Assembly: GCF_012933465.1 (NCBI RefSeq)
Contig: NZ_JABBND010000002.1
Span: 186,001 to 250,000 of the forward strand
DNA: 64,000 bases
Origin: Actinomycetospora sp. TBRC 11914
GTDB taxonomy: Bacteria; Actinomycetota; Actinomycetes; Mycobacteriales; Pseudonocardiaceae
Reading direction: 5' to 3'
Of the stretch, positions 15,143-23,653 are shown in pieces. Made by a program: the position numbers and the translations under genes. The notes below the pieces were generated by a model. The model was not told the DNA's origin and did no database searches. It saw only the letters and a list, made by a program, of their open reading frames with translations. Within the stretch, counting starts at the first letter, position 1. Every line of letters starts with the position of its first letter.

Positions 15143-16555
15143 TCAGGACCGGTAGCAGTACGAGTCGGACGACGCGTCCCCGCCCTGCAGTCGCACCTGG
15201 TGCACCCGGCGGCCGCGGAACTCGTCGCCGTGGGGGAAGAAGCGGGCGTCGGGGGTCAGCCCGCCCTGCGGCCCGACGTCGAGCTTGGCCATCCACGCGC
15301 CGACGCCGTCGGGGTAGAACTGGTCGTCCCAGGCGCCGTAGAGCGAGTTGGTCACGTAGACCCGCCGTCCGTCGCGGCTGACCTCCACCATCTGCGGGCC
15401 CCCCGCCAGTGGCAGGTCGGGTGCGGCCGGGTGCGGCCGGCGGCCGACGATGCCGCCCAGGCGCACCGACCCCACCTCGCGGGGGTGCGCCGGGTCGGTG
15501 ACGTCGAACTGCTTGAGCTCGCCGGTGCCCCAGCAGGAGACGTAGAGGAAGCGGTCGTCGACGGAGAGGTCGATGTCCGAGACCAGCGGGGGGACCGCGC
15601 CGAACGGCGCGAGGGCCGGCGGGAGGGCCGTGGCGTCCGCAGGCTCGGCGGGGATGGTGATGACCTTCTCCACCTCGAAGGGCGCGTCCGGGCGCGGCCG
15701 GTGCCACCGCCACACCGACGCGGACAGGTCGGCCGTGGAGATGACGACGCCGACGAAGCCCCACGTCGCCTCCGGGTCGTGCGACGGCCGGACCTCGAGG
15801 ACCATCTGCTGCTCGGCGCCGAGGTCGACGCTCTGCTGGTGCACGCCCTTCGCGAGGTCCCAGAAGTGCAGGTGGTGGCCGTAGCGGCCGCCGAGGAGCA
15901 GGTCCGGGACGAGCCCGTCCTCGATCATCGACGGGCTGCCCCACTCGCTGGAGACGAGGACGTTCTGGGCGAGGTGCCACCAGGCGTCGTAGGCGAAGTG
16001 CTGCGGGCCGCGGTCGGTCTCCCAGGGGTGCAGGACGTCGAAGGTCGAGTGGTCGAGCACGGCGATCCCGCCGGGACCGTCGGGGTCGTCGAGCGGCCCG
16101 CCGAGGCAGGTGAGGAAGACGCCGTCGGGTCCGCAGTGCAGCGTGTGCGGACGGGAGTAGCCGGCCTGGGAGGAGAGCTCCGCCGCGCTGATCGTCTTGA
16201 CCAGCCGGGGCACGCGCGGGTCGGGGACGGTGTCGAGGACGGCGACGTCGGAGGAGCGCAGCCCCGGCACCAGGAGGTACCGGCGCGCCAGCCCCGTCAT
16301 GTCGTGGCCCTCGTGCAGGAGGGCGCTGCTGCAGGCGTTCCAGCCGAAGTGGTGGAGCTCGGCGCCGGTGCCGACGTCGGTCCACCCGACGACCCGCCCG
16401 TACTGCCCCGACCCGGGGTCGACGTCGACGACGGTCATGGCGTCGGGCGCCCGGCCGGCCCGGTCGAAGGCCACCACGTACGCGAGGGTCTCCGCCGGGG
16501 CCGCCGCCGCCTCGGCGGGCGAGCGGTAGAACGTCGGGTCGATGGTCGAGGTCAT
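15143..16555 (-). CDS. selenium-binding protein / methanethiol oxidase (SBP56) family
   Basis: 470 residues from ATG 16555 (GAGGAG upstream), close to the family's 460-470. Seen are FYRSPAEAAAAP near the start, LHHFGWNACSSALLHEGHD with the conserved Cys region, RPHTLHCGPDGVFLTCLGG, HHLHFWDLAKG and a C-terminal HQVRLQGGDASSDSYCY. Family members oxidise methanethiol to formaldehyde, H2S and H2O2, and can be copper dependent. The seven-bladed repeat pattern is evident. It is divergent from the kinase gene over a 220-base gap. Confidence 0.9.
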   Translation of the reverse strand: MTSTIDPTFYRSPAEAAAAPAETLAYVVAFDRAGRAPDAMTVVDVDPGSGQYGRVVGWTDVGTGAELHHFGWNACSSALLHEGHDMTGLARRYLLVPGLRSSDVAVLDTVPDPRVPRLVKTISAAELSSQAGYSRPHTLHCGPDGVFLTCLGGPLDDPDGPGGIAVLDHSTFDVLHPWETDRGPQHFAYDAWWHLAQNVLVSSEWGSPSMIEDGLVPDLLLGGRYGHHLHFWDLAKGVHQQSVDLGAEQQMVLEVRPSHDPEATWGFVGVVISTADLSASVWRWHRPRPDAPFEVEKVITIPAEPADATALPPALAPFGAVPPLVSDIDLSVDDRFLYVSCWGTGELKQFDVTDPAHPREVGSVRLGGIVGRRPHPAAPDLPLAGGPQMVEVSRDGRRVYVTNSLYGAWDDQFYPDGVGAWMAKLDVGPQGGLTPDARFFPHGDEFRGRRVHQVRLQGGDASSDSYCYRS

Positions 16556-16775
16556 GAGGGTCTCCTCGGGCGGCGACGGAGGTGTCCTCAGCGTCACATT
16601 CGTCCCGAGATCAGGGACAGGGGTCGCGCGTCCCTACCGCCGGGCCCCTCCGGTCCTTGCGCCCACGGTGGGCCGTCCGTGGCCGATCACGCTCGGCGAG
16701 GTCCCTCTTCGGAGTATGCCCCGGTCCCCGGATGGGCAGATCTGCGGCGACACGGGCGAGGGGGAGGAGTACGGG

Positions 16776-18347
16776 GTGGCGCAGGACGACCAGCTCATCG
16801 CCGGGCGCTACCGACTCGGCGTCCAGGTCGGCAGCGGCGCGATGGGCGTGGTGTGGCGGGCCGAGGACGAGGTGCTGCGCCGCACGGTGGCCCTCAAACA
16901 GGTCCGGCTGCCCGGCGGCATCGACGACGAGTCCCGGGAGAAGGCCCGTCGGCGGGTGATGCGCGAGGGCCGGCTCTCCGCGCGCCTGCACCATCCCCAC
17001 GCGATCGCGGTGTTCGACGTCGTCGACCACGACGAGCAGCCGTGGCTGGTCATGGAGTACCTGCCCTCGGAGAGCCTGGCCGAGGTCGTCGCCACCCGCG
17101 GGGTGCTGACGCCCCACGCCGTCGCCGGGGTCGGCCACCAGGTCGCCGCGGCGCTGACCGCCGCCCACACCGCCGGGATCGTGCACCGCGACGTCAAGCC
17201 CGGGAACGTCCTGCTCGGGGACGACGGCGTGGTCAAGGTGACCGACTTCGGCGTCTCCCGGGCGATCGACGAGGCCACCATCACCTCCTCGGGGATGATG
17301 GCCGGGACGCCCGCGTACCTCGCCCCCGAGGTCGCGCGCGGCGCCGAGGCCGACTTCCGCTCGGACGTGTACTCGCTGGGGTCGACGATCTACGCCGCGC
17401 TCGAGGGCCGGCCGCCGTTCGGCCGGGACGAGAACGCCCTCGCGCAGCTGCACCGGGTGGCCACCGGCGACTACGTGCCCCCGCGCCACGCGGGCCCGCT
17501 GGCCTCCCTGCTGGAGCGCGTGCTCGCCGCGGACCCGGCGCGGCGCCCGGAGATGCACCAGGTGCGCGACGAGCTCGGGCGCCTCGCGGCGGTCGAGGCC
17601 GAGACCGACGAGTGGACCGGGGACCACCGCGAGCCGACCGGCCCGACAGCGCCGGTCACGCCGGTCGTGCCGGTCGCCGTCCGGGCACCGTCGGAGCCGA
17701 CGCTGGTCTCGACGACGGCCCCGGTGGCGCCCGAGGCCGGTGTGCCCGACGCCGAGGCGGCGCCGGGACCCGGTGCCGGCCGCCGTCGTCGCCACCTCGT
17801 CGGGGCCGGTGTCGCCGTGCTGCTGGTGGGCGCCGTCGTCGTCGCCGCGCTCGTCCTGGCGACGAGGAGCGGCAGCCAGGCCGGAGTCGCCTCGAGCCCG
17901 GCGCCCACCTCCACGGGGCAGCCCGGCGGCAGCGGGTCCGCGTCCGACGGCGACCAGGCGACGGCGTCCGGTGGGGGAGCGGCGGCGTCCGGCGGGGGAG
18001 CGGCGGCGGCCCCCGTCCAGGGCTCGCCGGACCAGGTCGCCCAGCAGCAGGCGGTCATCGACTACTACCGCCTCATCCCCGACGACCTGTCGCAGGGCTG
18101 GCAGCACCTCACGCCCTCCTACCAGCGCGGCACCGCCGGCGGGTTCGCCGGCTACAGCGGTTTCTGGAGCGCGATCCGCCGGGTCGACGTCCGCGGGGTG
18201 TCGCCCGGCGCCGGCGACACCGTCGACGCCACCGTCACCTACGTGCACCCGAATGGCAGCACCAGCGAGGAGCGGACGCTGTTCCGGATGGTCCAGCAGG
18301 ACGGGACCTGGAAGATCGACGGGAGCCAGGTCCTCTCGAGCCGCTGA
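16776..18347 (+). CDS. transmembrane Ser/Thr protein kinase (PknB-like)
   Basis: 523 residues from GTG 16776, chosen because GGGGGAGGAG lies just before it and the kinase domain begins 10 residues later. Kinase domain about 12-275: VGSGAMGVVWRAED (P-loop), VALKQ (Lys), HRDVKPGN with Asp139, DFGVSR, and GTPAYLAPE. A Pro/Thr/Val-rich juxtamembrane stretch leads to one membrane helix (HLVGAGVAVLLVGAVVVAAL) near residue 345. Outside, a Gly/Ser/Ala linker carries a C-terminal domain of about 100 residues that looks like an NTF2/SnoaL-type fold, not PASTA repeats. Confidence 0.93.
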   Translation: MAQDDQLIAGRYRLGVQVGSGAMGVVWRAEDEVLRRTVALKQVRLPGGIDDESREKARRRVMREGRLSARLHHPHAIAVFDVVDHDEQPWLVMEYLPSESLAEVVATRGVLTPHAVAGVGHQVAAALTAAHTAGIVHRDVKPGNVLLGDDGVVKVTDFGVSRAIDEATITSSGMMAGTPAYLAPEVARGAEADFRSDVYSLGSTIYAALEGRPPFGRDENALAQLHRVATGDYVPPRHAGPLASLLERVLAADPARRPEMHQVRDELGRLAAVEAETDEWTGDHREPTGPTAPVTPVVPVAVRAPSEPTLVSTTAPVAPEAGVPDAEAAPGPGAGRRRRHLVGAGVAVLLVGAVVVAALVLATRSGSQAGVASSPAPTSTGQPGGSGSASDGDQATASGGGAAASGGGAAAAPVQGSPDQVAQQQAVIDYYRLIPDDLSQGWQHLTPSYQRGTAGGFAGYSGFWSAIRRVDVRGVSPGAGDTVDATVTYVHPNGSTSEERTLFRMVQQDGTWKIDGSQVLSSR

Positions 18348-18358
18348 CGACGCCGCGG

Positions 18359-18925
18359 TCAGCGCCGCGTCCCGCGACCGAGACGCAGCGCCGAGATCCC
18401 GAAGAAGACGCCGCCGAGCAGGGCGTAGCCGGCCAGGGCCCGCAGCGACGGGTCCGGCCCGGCGGCCTGGAGGACGAACGCGACCCCGGCGAACACCGAG
18501 ATGCCGCCGCTCGCGATCATCGCCCACTGACCACCGAGCGCCCGCCGCCGCAGGGCCACGACCAGTTGGACGAGCCCGGCCACCGCCGCCCAGACGCCCC
18601 ACACCCGCAGCACGGCCGGCGTGCCGGAGCCCACGGCGAGCACCAGGCCGACGGCGGCGAGCGTGCTGATCGCGATGTTCGCGGCGAGGGCCGGCGCCCA
18701 GGCACGAGCCCGGGACGTGCCGGCGTCGACCACGGCGGCCGCGACGTCGAACAGCGGGTAGAGCACGAGCAGGACCGCGGCGAGCGGACCCACGGCCGGC
18801 CCGCTGAGGAACAGCGCCACCGCCCACACCAGGGCGAACCCGAACCGGACGAGGTAGAGCCGGCGGAGCGCGGACGCGAGCGGCGCCCCGGTGGACTCGG
18901 TGGAGGTCGTGGAGTCGGTGGTCAT
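18359..18925 (-). CDS. membrane protein with about six spans (DUF308-like)
   Basis: 188 residues from ATG 18925 (GAAGGGAA upstream). The first 20 residues are Thr/Ser-rich and cytoplasmic, followed by about six hydrophobic helices (for example FALVWAVALFLSG, AAVLLVLYPLFDVAAAVVDAG, LAANIAISTLAAVGLVLAVG). It resembles actinobacterial DUF308-type integral membrane proteins. Divergent from the TetR gene at 19046, with two matching operator-like sites in the gap, so it is a likely target of that repressor. Role unknown. Confidence 0.8.
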   Translation of the reverse strand: MTTDSTTSTESTGAPLASALRRLYLVRFGFALVWAVALFLSGPAVGPLAAVLLVLYPLFDVAAAVVDAGTSRARAWAPALAANIAISTLAAVGLVLAVGSGTPAVLRVWGVWAAVAGLVQLVVALRRRALGGQWAMIASGGISVFAGVAFVLQAAGPDPSLRALAGYALLGGVFFGISALRLGRGTRR

Positions 18926-18953
18926 GGTGGTTCCCTTCGAGGAGTCGCTCAGG

Positions 18954-18969
18954 GAGAAAGACCGTTCTC
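18954..18969. promoter_or_regulatory. operator-like site 1 for the TetR at 19046
   Basis: GAGAA and TTCTC flank AGACCG as a 5+5 bp inverted repeat. It contains GACCGTTCT (18960-18968), identical to the core in front of the other TetR gene. It lies 28 bases upstream of the membrane-protein start, where binding would block that promoter. Confidence 0.5.
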
Positions 18970-19012
18970 TCTGTTGCGGGAGGCAGCGTCGCACGGTGCG
19001 GCCCACGGCCGC

Positions 19013-19028
19013 AAGACCGATCGTTCTT
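19013..19028. promoter_or_regulatory. operator-like site 2 (TetR autoregulation)
   Basis: AAGACCGATCGTTCTT is palindromic at 14 of 16 positions and is nested in an outer CAAGA/TCTTG pair (19012-19033). A TATGGT hexamer follows at 19034-19039, 6 bases before the tetR ATG, so bound repressor would sit in the spacer of a near-leaderless promoter. Confidence 0.55.
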
Positions 19029-19045
19029 TCTTGTATGGTGGACGC

Positions 19046-19624
19046 ATGGCGACGACGTCCGGGGCGCGGGAGCGGCTGCTGACCACCGCCAGCGAGCTGT
19101 TCTACCGGGACGGCATCCGCGCGGTCGGGGTCGAGCGGATCCTCGCCGAGGCCCCCGCGACGCGGGCGACGTTCTACCGGCACTTCCCCTCGAAGGAAGA
19201 CCTCGTGGTGGCCTACCTGCGGGGCGTCGACGCCACGACGCGCGCCGACGTGCAGGCCGTCACCGAGGCCGCGTCGTCACCCGCCGACGCGGTGCGCGCG
19301 GTCGGCGCCGCCCTCGTCGACGGCCTGTCCTCGCCGGGGTTCCACGGCTGCGCGTTCCTCAAGGCCGCGGCCGAGTACCCCGGTCCCGACGACCCCGTGC
19401 GCCGGGCGGTCGTGGAGCACCGGGCCTGGTACCTCGCCACGCTGACCGACCTGTTCGCGCAGGTCGTCGGCTCCGAGGAGTCGCCGGAGCCACCGCGCGC
19501 GGCGGCGCACTTCCTCATGATGCGCGACGGCGCGATGTCGGGCGCCCACCTCGACGGCCCCGAGCACGTCGGTGAGGCGTTCCGGCGCGGCGTCGAGGGG
19601 CTGCTCACCGCCGTCCACGGGTGA
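19046..19624 (+). CDS. TetR-family regulator (paralogue of the one at 12200)
   Basis: 192 residues. HTH at about 8-55: RERLLTTASELFYRDGIRA ... ATRATFYRHFPSKEDLVVAYL. The ligand domain has FHGCAFLKAAAEYPG and ends in FLMMRDGAMSGAHLDG, in the same places as related segments of the TetR at 12200, so the two genes share an ancestor. No Shine-Dalgarno sequence is seen; TATGGT sits 6 bases before the ATG, which fits a leaderless message. Divergent from the membrane protein at 18359. Confidence 0.9.
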   Translation: MATTSGARERLLTTASELFYRDGIRAVGVERILAEAPATRATFYRHFPSKEDLVVAYLRGVDATTRADVQAVTEAASSPADAVRAVGAALVDGLSSPGFHGCAFLKAAAEYPGPDDPVRRAVVEHRAWYLATLTDLFAQVVGSEESPEPPRAAAHFLMMRDGAMSGAHLDGPEHVGEAFRRGVEGLLTAVHG

Positions 19625-19728
19625 GGTCGTCGCCGTGCCCCGACGACGGGTCATCCGCGCCAGGTGATGTGCGACCCCGCGCCGGCCGCGCATCGTGGGG
19701 CGGCCACAACCGGAACGGAGGTCGGCGG

Positions 19729-20028
19729 ATGTCGGAGAACTCCTCGGACCGCAGGTTCGACACACGGCTCTTCCTCGGCGGGGCGGTGCTCACCGCCCTG
19801 GGGAGCCTGCTCGCCACGCTGGGTGTCGCCCTGGGCAGCGTCGCGGTGGTCCAGGCCGGGCGGCGGTGGCAGCAGGGCACGGAGATGACCCCGGCGCAGC
19901 TCGCCCGGCACGCCCTCGGCAGTGCCCAGGCCGCGACCACCGCGGGCGCGCAGGCCTGGCGGGCACCGAGGGACGGGGCCAGGCTCGGGGTCGCCTCGCC
20001 GGACGGCCGGCCGCAGCCCGTGCCGTGA
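19729..20028 (+). CDS. small single-span membrane protein, unknown
   Basis: 99 residues from ATG 19729 (GGAACGGAGG upstream). After a charged start (MSENSSDRRFDTR) a hydrophobic helix runs through LFLGGAVLTALGSLLATLGVALGSVAVVQ, followed by a basic WQQG segment and an Ala/Gly-rich tail. I do not recognise a family. It is convergent with the ClC channel gene. Confidence 0.65.
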   Translation: MSENSSDRRFDTRLFLGGAVLTALGSLLATLGVALGSVAVVQAGRRWQQGTEMTPAQLARHALGSAQAATTAGAQAWRAPRDGARLGVASPDGRPQPVP

Positions 20029-20042
20029 CGCCCCGCGGTGCC

Positions 20043-22016
20043 TCACCCCCGCGGGATGAGGCGCCGGCCGGTCAGGAGTCCCGGGGTGCCCTCCGCGGCC
20101 GCGTCCCGCCCGCCGACGGACGTGCGGATGCGGGTGCGGTGGTGCTCCTCGGCGAGGTCGGCGAGCCGCCCGTCGAGCAGGTGCTCCACGGTCACGATCC
20201 CGACCAGCCGTGGCGGCCCGTCCGGGCACGCGGTCACCACCGGGGCCGCCGTGATGGCGTAGGCGGCGAACCGCTCCCGGACGGTCCGGAGCGTGTCGTC
20301 GGGCCCGACGGTGACGGGGGACGGGGTGAGCAGGTCGGCGACGGTGCCGGCGTCGGCCCGCACGAGCTGGTCGCGGCTCACGATCCCGCGGAACGTGCCC
20401 ACGGCGTCGACGACGGGGAACAGGCGCTGGCGCACGACGATCCCGCTCGGTGCGTCGTCCGGCCCGCCGGCGCCGGCCGAGGGCACCGCGACCGGGAAGA
20501 CCGGGTCGCGCCCGGCGCGGGGGACGACCGACGCGAGGACCTCCGCGGGGACCGGCAGGGCGTCGCCCGGGGCGAGCACGGTCGGCCCGGCGTGCATGAC
20601 CTCGTCGACGAAGACCACCTCGAGCGGGTCGACGTCGTACTCCCGCGAGAGGTGGTGGCCGCGTCGGGCGATCTTCTCGGTGAGCACCGAGCGCCGCAGC
20701 AGCAGCGCCGACACCAGGTAGGCGGCGCTCGACGCGATGAGCAGGGGCAGCAGCGCGGGCCAGGCGTGGGTGAGCTCGAGGGAGAACACCACCCCGGTCA
20801 GCGGGGAGCGCATCACCCCGCCGACCACGGCGGCGAGCCCGACGAGCGCCCAGAACCCGGCGCCCACGCCCGGCAGGACGTGCGCCTCGAGGCCCCCGAG
20901 GGCCGCACCGATCATGAACACCGGGGCGAGGACGCCGCCCGAGGTGCCCGAGCCCAGCGAGAGCCCCCAGACGAGGCTCTTGACCACGAGGATGCCGACG
21001 ATCAGCGCGAGGGTGGCGCGACCGGTCAGCAGCTGGTCGATGACGTCGTACCCGACGCCGAGCGCCCGGGGCTCCACCAGCCCGCCCAGGCCGATGACCA
21101 CGCCGCCGAGGGCGGGCCACCACATCCAGTGCAGACCGAGCCGTCGTCCCCGGAACCGGAAGGACCCGAGCCGGGTGAAGCCGTCCTCCGAGAGATAGAC
21201 CAGCGCCGTGACCACGATGGCGAGCAGGCCCCCGACGGCGCCCGCGAGCACGCACAGCACCTCGGCCCCGGCGCCGATGTGCCACGAGCCGGTGTCGACG
21301 GGGAAGATCGGGTCGCCCCCGAGCAGCGGGACGCGGACCAGGGTGGCGACGGCGACCGCGGTCGCGACGGGCAGGAAGCTGCGGGGCCGCCACTCGAAGA
21401 GCAGCAGCTCGACGGCGAGCAGCACCGACGCCAGGGGCGCGTTGAAGGTCGCCGACATGCCCGCGGCGGCCCCGGCGACCATGAGCGCCTTGCGCTCGTC
21501 GGCCGACAGACGCAGGTGCTGGGCGAGGATCGACCCGAGTGCGCCGCCGGTCATGATGATCGGGCCCTCGGCGCCGAACGGCCCGCCGGTCCCGATGCTG
21601 ACGGCGGCGGACACCGGCTTCAGCACCGCCACCTTCGGCTCGACCCGGCTGCCCCGGGTCAGGATCGCCTCGATGGCCTCGGGCATCCCGTGGCCGCGGA
21701 TCCTCTCCGAGCCGTAGCGGGCCATGACCCCGACGACGAGGCCGCCCGCCACCGGCGCGCCGAGGACCAGCCACCAGGGATGGGGCGCGGCCCCGGGGGA
21801 GACCAGCTCGGCGGAGAACCGGCCGAAGAAGACGACCTGGGTGATCAGGCCGATCAGGCGCAGCAGCACCCACGCGGCGCCCGCGCCGACGACCCCGACC
21901 GGGACGGCCCACGCGCAGATCAGCAGGACCCGCAGGGTGACGGTGAAGTCTCCCAGCCGGCCGGGGCGGCGCCTCGGGGACCCGGGCTCATCGGCCGGCG
22001 CCTGCTCGTCGGTCAC
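20043..22016 (-). CDS. ClC-family chloride channel/antiporter with CBS domains
   Basis: 657 residues. The membrane part (about 25-440) has the selectivity motifs GTGGPFGAEGP (Glu150 in the gating-Glu position of the GxEGP motif) and GLSLGSGTSGGVLAP. A cytoplasmic C-terminal part (about 460-640) has two CBS-like halves: VDEVMHAGPTVLAPGDALP and VADLLTPSPVTVGPDDTLRTVRERF. The CBS pair probably senses a nucleotide. It overlaps the end of the marR-like gene (stop/start TGAC), so both are on one transcript and probably under the operator at 22503. Confidence 0.93.
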   Translation of the reverse strand: MTDEQAPADEPGSPRRRPGRLGDFTVTLRVLLICAWAVPVGVVGAGAAWVLLRLIGLITQVVFFGRFSAELVSPGAAPHPWWLVLGAPVAGGLVVGVMARYGSERIRGHGMPEAIEAILTRGSRVEPKVAVLKPVSAAVSIGTGGPFGAEGPIIMTGGALGSILAQHLRLSADERKALMVAGAAAGMSATFNAPLASVLLAVELLLFEWRPRSFLPVATAVAVATLVRVPLLGGDPIFPVDTGSWHIGAGAEVLCVLAGAVGGLLAIVVTALVYLSEDGFTRLGSFRFRGRRLGLHWMWWPALGGVVIGLGGLVEPRALGVGYDVIDQLLTGRATLALIVGILVVKSLVWGLSLGSGTSGGVLAPVFMIGAALGGLEAHVLPGVGAGFWALVGLAAVVGGVMRSPLTGVVFSLELTHAWPALLPLLIASSAAYLVSALLLRRSVLTEKIARRGHHLSREYDVDPLEVVFVDEVMHAGPTVLAPGDALPVPAEVLASVVPRAGRDPVFPVAVPSAGAGGPDDAPSGIVVRQRLFPVVDAVGTFRGIVSRDQLVRADAGTVADLLTPSPVTVGPDDTLRTVRERFAAYAITAAPVVTACPDGPPRLVGIVTVEHLLDGRLADLAEEHHRTRIRTSVGGRDAAAEGTPGLLTGRRLIPRG

Positions 22017-22498
22017 AGCGCCTGCAGCTCGATCGGCCCGGCGTGCCCGTACTCGGCCCCGGCGGCGTCGCCGAGGGCCTCGAGCGCGCGGGCGACGTCG
22101 GGGACGACGTCCGCGGCGAGGCGGTCCACCAGCGCGGTGAGCTCCCGACGGCGGCCCTCCTCGACCCGGGTGACGAGGTCGTGCCCGGCCGGCGTGAGCT
22201 CGAGACGGACCACGCTCCGGTTGGGGCGCTCGCGGCGGCGCACCAGGTGCCCGGAGTCCTCGAGCCTGTCGGCGAGGCGGGTGACCGAGGACGCCGCGGA
22301 CCCGAGGCGCTCGGCCACCACCGCGCTGGGGCTCTCGCCCAGCTCGGCGAGGACGCGCAGCAGGCGGAACTGGGTCAGGGAGACCTCGGCGCCGAGGGCT
22401 TCCAGGGCTCGCGAGGCCACGCCGACCAGCACTGGGGTGGCGGCGAGCAGGGCCTCGACGGCGCGCGACGCGGCGTCGCCGTCCGGTCTACTCTTCAC
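22013..22498 (-). CDS. MarR-family transcriptional regulator
   Basis: 161 residues from GTG 22498. Winged HTH: LTQFRLLRVLAELGESPSAVVAERLGSAASSVTRLADRLEDSGHLVRRRERPNRSVVRLELTPAGHDL, recognised by its ends and the RLADRLE recognition helix. It is followed by the overlapping ClC gene and is divergent from a universal stress protein. A near-perfect palindrome begins 4 bases before its start codon, so strong autoregulation is expected. The start is set by the lack of an earlier in-frame start beyond the operator. Confidence 0.9.
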   Translation of the reverse strand: MKSRPDGDAASRAVEALLAATPVLVGVASRALEALGAEVSLTQFRLLRVLAELGESPSAVVAERLGSAASSVTRLADRLEDSGHLVRRRERPNRSVVRLELTPAGHDLVTRVEEGRRRELTALVDRLAADVVPDVARALEALGDAAGAEYGHAGPIELQAL

Positions 22499-22502
22499 AT
22501 GC

Positions 22503-22529
22503 GCAAGTCTTGCACAACGCAGGACTTGC
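22503..22529. promoter_or_regulatory. MarR operator
   Basis: GCAAGTCTTGC (22503-22513) and GCAGGACTTGC (22519-22529) are inverted arms matching at 10 of 11 positions around ACAAC. On the minus strand AAGACT inside the arm lies 7 bases before the marR GTG and may be the -10 box, so repressor and polymerase would compete directly. Confidence 0.75.
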
Positions 22530-22632
22530 TGCCTGACGCGCGACGACCTGACGGCGGCCGCACAGCCGGAGGGGTCACGTGGGGGCCGCCGGTGGACGGG
22601 CGACCGCGCCGGGAGATTCGGGAGGAGAACAG

Positions 22633-23538
22633 GTGACCCAGCACGACGCACAGACCGCCGCCGAGGTCCTCGGGACGGCGACGGAGACCGCAACGGAGAC
22701 CGCGACGGCGACCGGGGTGGTGGTCGGGGTGGACGACTCGGCCAGCGCCCGGGCCGCGGTGGCCTGGGCGGCGGCGGCCGCCGTCCGTCGGGACGTGGCC
22801 CTGCACCTGGTGGAGGTGCTGCCGGGCCCCGCCGACCCGGCGGACGCGGTCGGCGGAGCCGGGCCCGCCGCGCCGCGCGGGCGCGCCCGGGCCCTGCTGT
22901 CCCGCGCCCGGGACATCGCCCTGGCGACCTCCCCGGGGCTCACCGTCACCATGCACACGCGCTCCGGGCGCGTCGGCACCGCGCTCGTCGAGCACGCCGC
23001 CGACGCCGCCCTGCTGGTGCTCGGCTCCAACGGGCCCGGCGGCCCCATCCCGCTCTCGCTCGGCTCGGTGCTGGCGGAGACGACCCGGCACTGCTCCTGC
23101 CCCGTGGTGCTGGTGCCGCCCGCGACCCGTCGCCGGGCCCCGTCGGGGGAGGAGCCCGTGCTCGTGGCCCTCGAGGACAGCCCGGACGGCGAGAAGGCCC
23201 TGGCCTTCGCGGCCGACGTGGCGGCGCGGCGCGGCGCGGCGCTGACCGTCCTGGGCGGGCCGGCCGAGGCCGGCACCGCGGGCGAACCCGCGGCGCTGGG
23301 CCGTCTCCGCGAGCGCCGCCCCGACCTCACGATCCGGTACCGGACGATCAGCGCGCCCCTGGCGGACGCCCTGCTCGCCGCCGACACCGACGCCGGGCTG
23401 CTCGTCACCCCGCCGCTGCGGCGGCGCGCGAGCCGCGAGCACCCGGTGGCCGGGTGGACGGCGCACTTCCTGCCGGTGCTGAGCACCTGCCCGGTCGCGG
23501 TCGTGTCGGCCCACAGCCGGTGGTCGACGGCCCTGTAG
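22633..23538 (+). CDS. universal stress protein, two UspA domains
   Basis: 301 residues from GTG 22633 (GGGAGGAGAA upstream). First domain about 28-165: GVVVGVDDSASARAAVAWAAAAAVRR and LLVLGSNGPGGPIPLSLGSVLAETTRHCSCPVVLVPP, a match to the ATP-binding G-rich motif of UspA. The second domain (about 172-295) is degenerate, with VLVALEDSPDGEKALAFAADVA but no clear nucleotide motif. An Ala/Thr-Glu repeat precedes the first domain. Divergent from marR and possibly controlled by it. Confidence 0.9.
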   Translation: MTQHDAQTAAEVLGTATETATETATATGVVVGVDDSASARAAVAWAAAAAVRRDVALHLVEVLPGPADPADAVGGAGPAAPRGRARALLSRARDIALATSPGLTVTMHTRSGRVGTALVEHAADAALLVLGSNGPGGPIPLSLGSVLAETTRHCSCPVVLVPPATRRRAPSGEEPVLVALEDSPDGEKALAFAADVAARRGAALTVLGGPAEAGTAGEPAALGRLRERRPDLTIRYRTISAPLADALLAADTDAGLLVTPPLRRRASREHPVAGWTAHFLPVLSTCPVAVVSAHSRWSTAL

Positions 23539-23543
23539 GTGTC

Positions 23544-23615
23544 GGTGGCCTGCGGCCTCGTGAGCAGAAAGTGCCGCTATAGCGACACTTTGTGCTCACG
23601 GGGCCGGAGGCCACC
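23544..23615. repeat. 72-bp near-perfect palindrome after the usp gene
   Basis: Two 36-base arms meet at the central CTATAG. Only four positions fail to pair canonically. The inner 40 bases (23560-23599) start GTGAGCA and end TGCTCAC with 18 of 20 pairs. It begins 5 bases after the usp stop. It could form a cruciform, or an RNA hairpin that ends usp transcription. No U-tract is present. Confidence 0.8.
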
Positions 23616-23653
23616 TCACGAGGCCGGAGGCCACCTCACCGGGCCGGAGGCCG
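23602..23653. repeat. three short tandem copies of the palindrome arm
   Basis: GGCCGGAGGCCACCTCAC begins at 23602 and 23622, and a partial copy begins at 23642: a 20-base period. The first copy is the right arm of the palindrome at 23544, so the array looks like slippage or partial duplication of that element. Confidence 0.7.

Noticed and set aside
14939-19624. A plus-strand open frame of 1561 codons
   Set aside because: It crosses the opposite strand of the SBP56 gene and other frames of the kinase; only its last part is real (the tetR at 19046).
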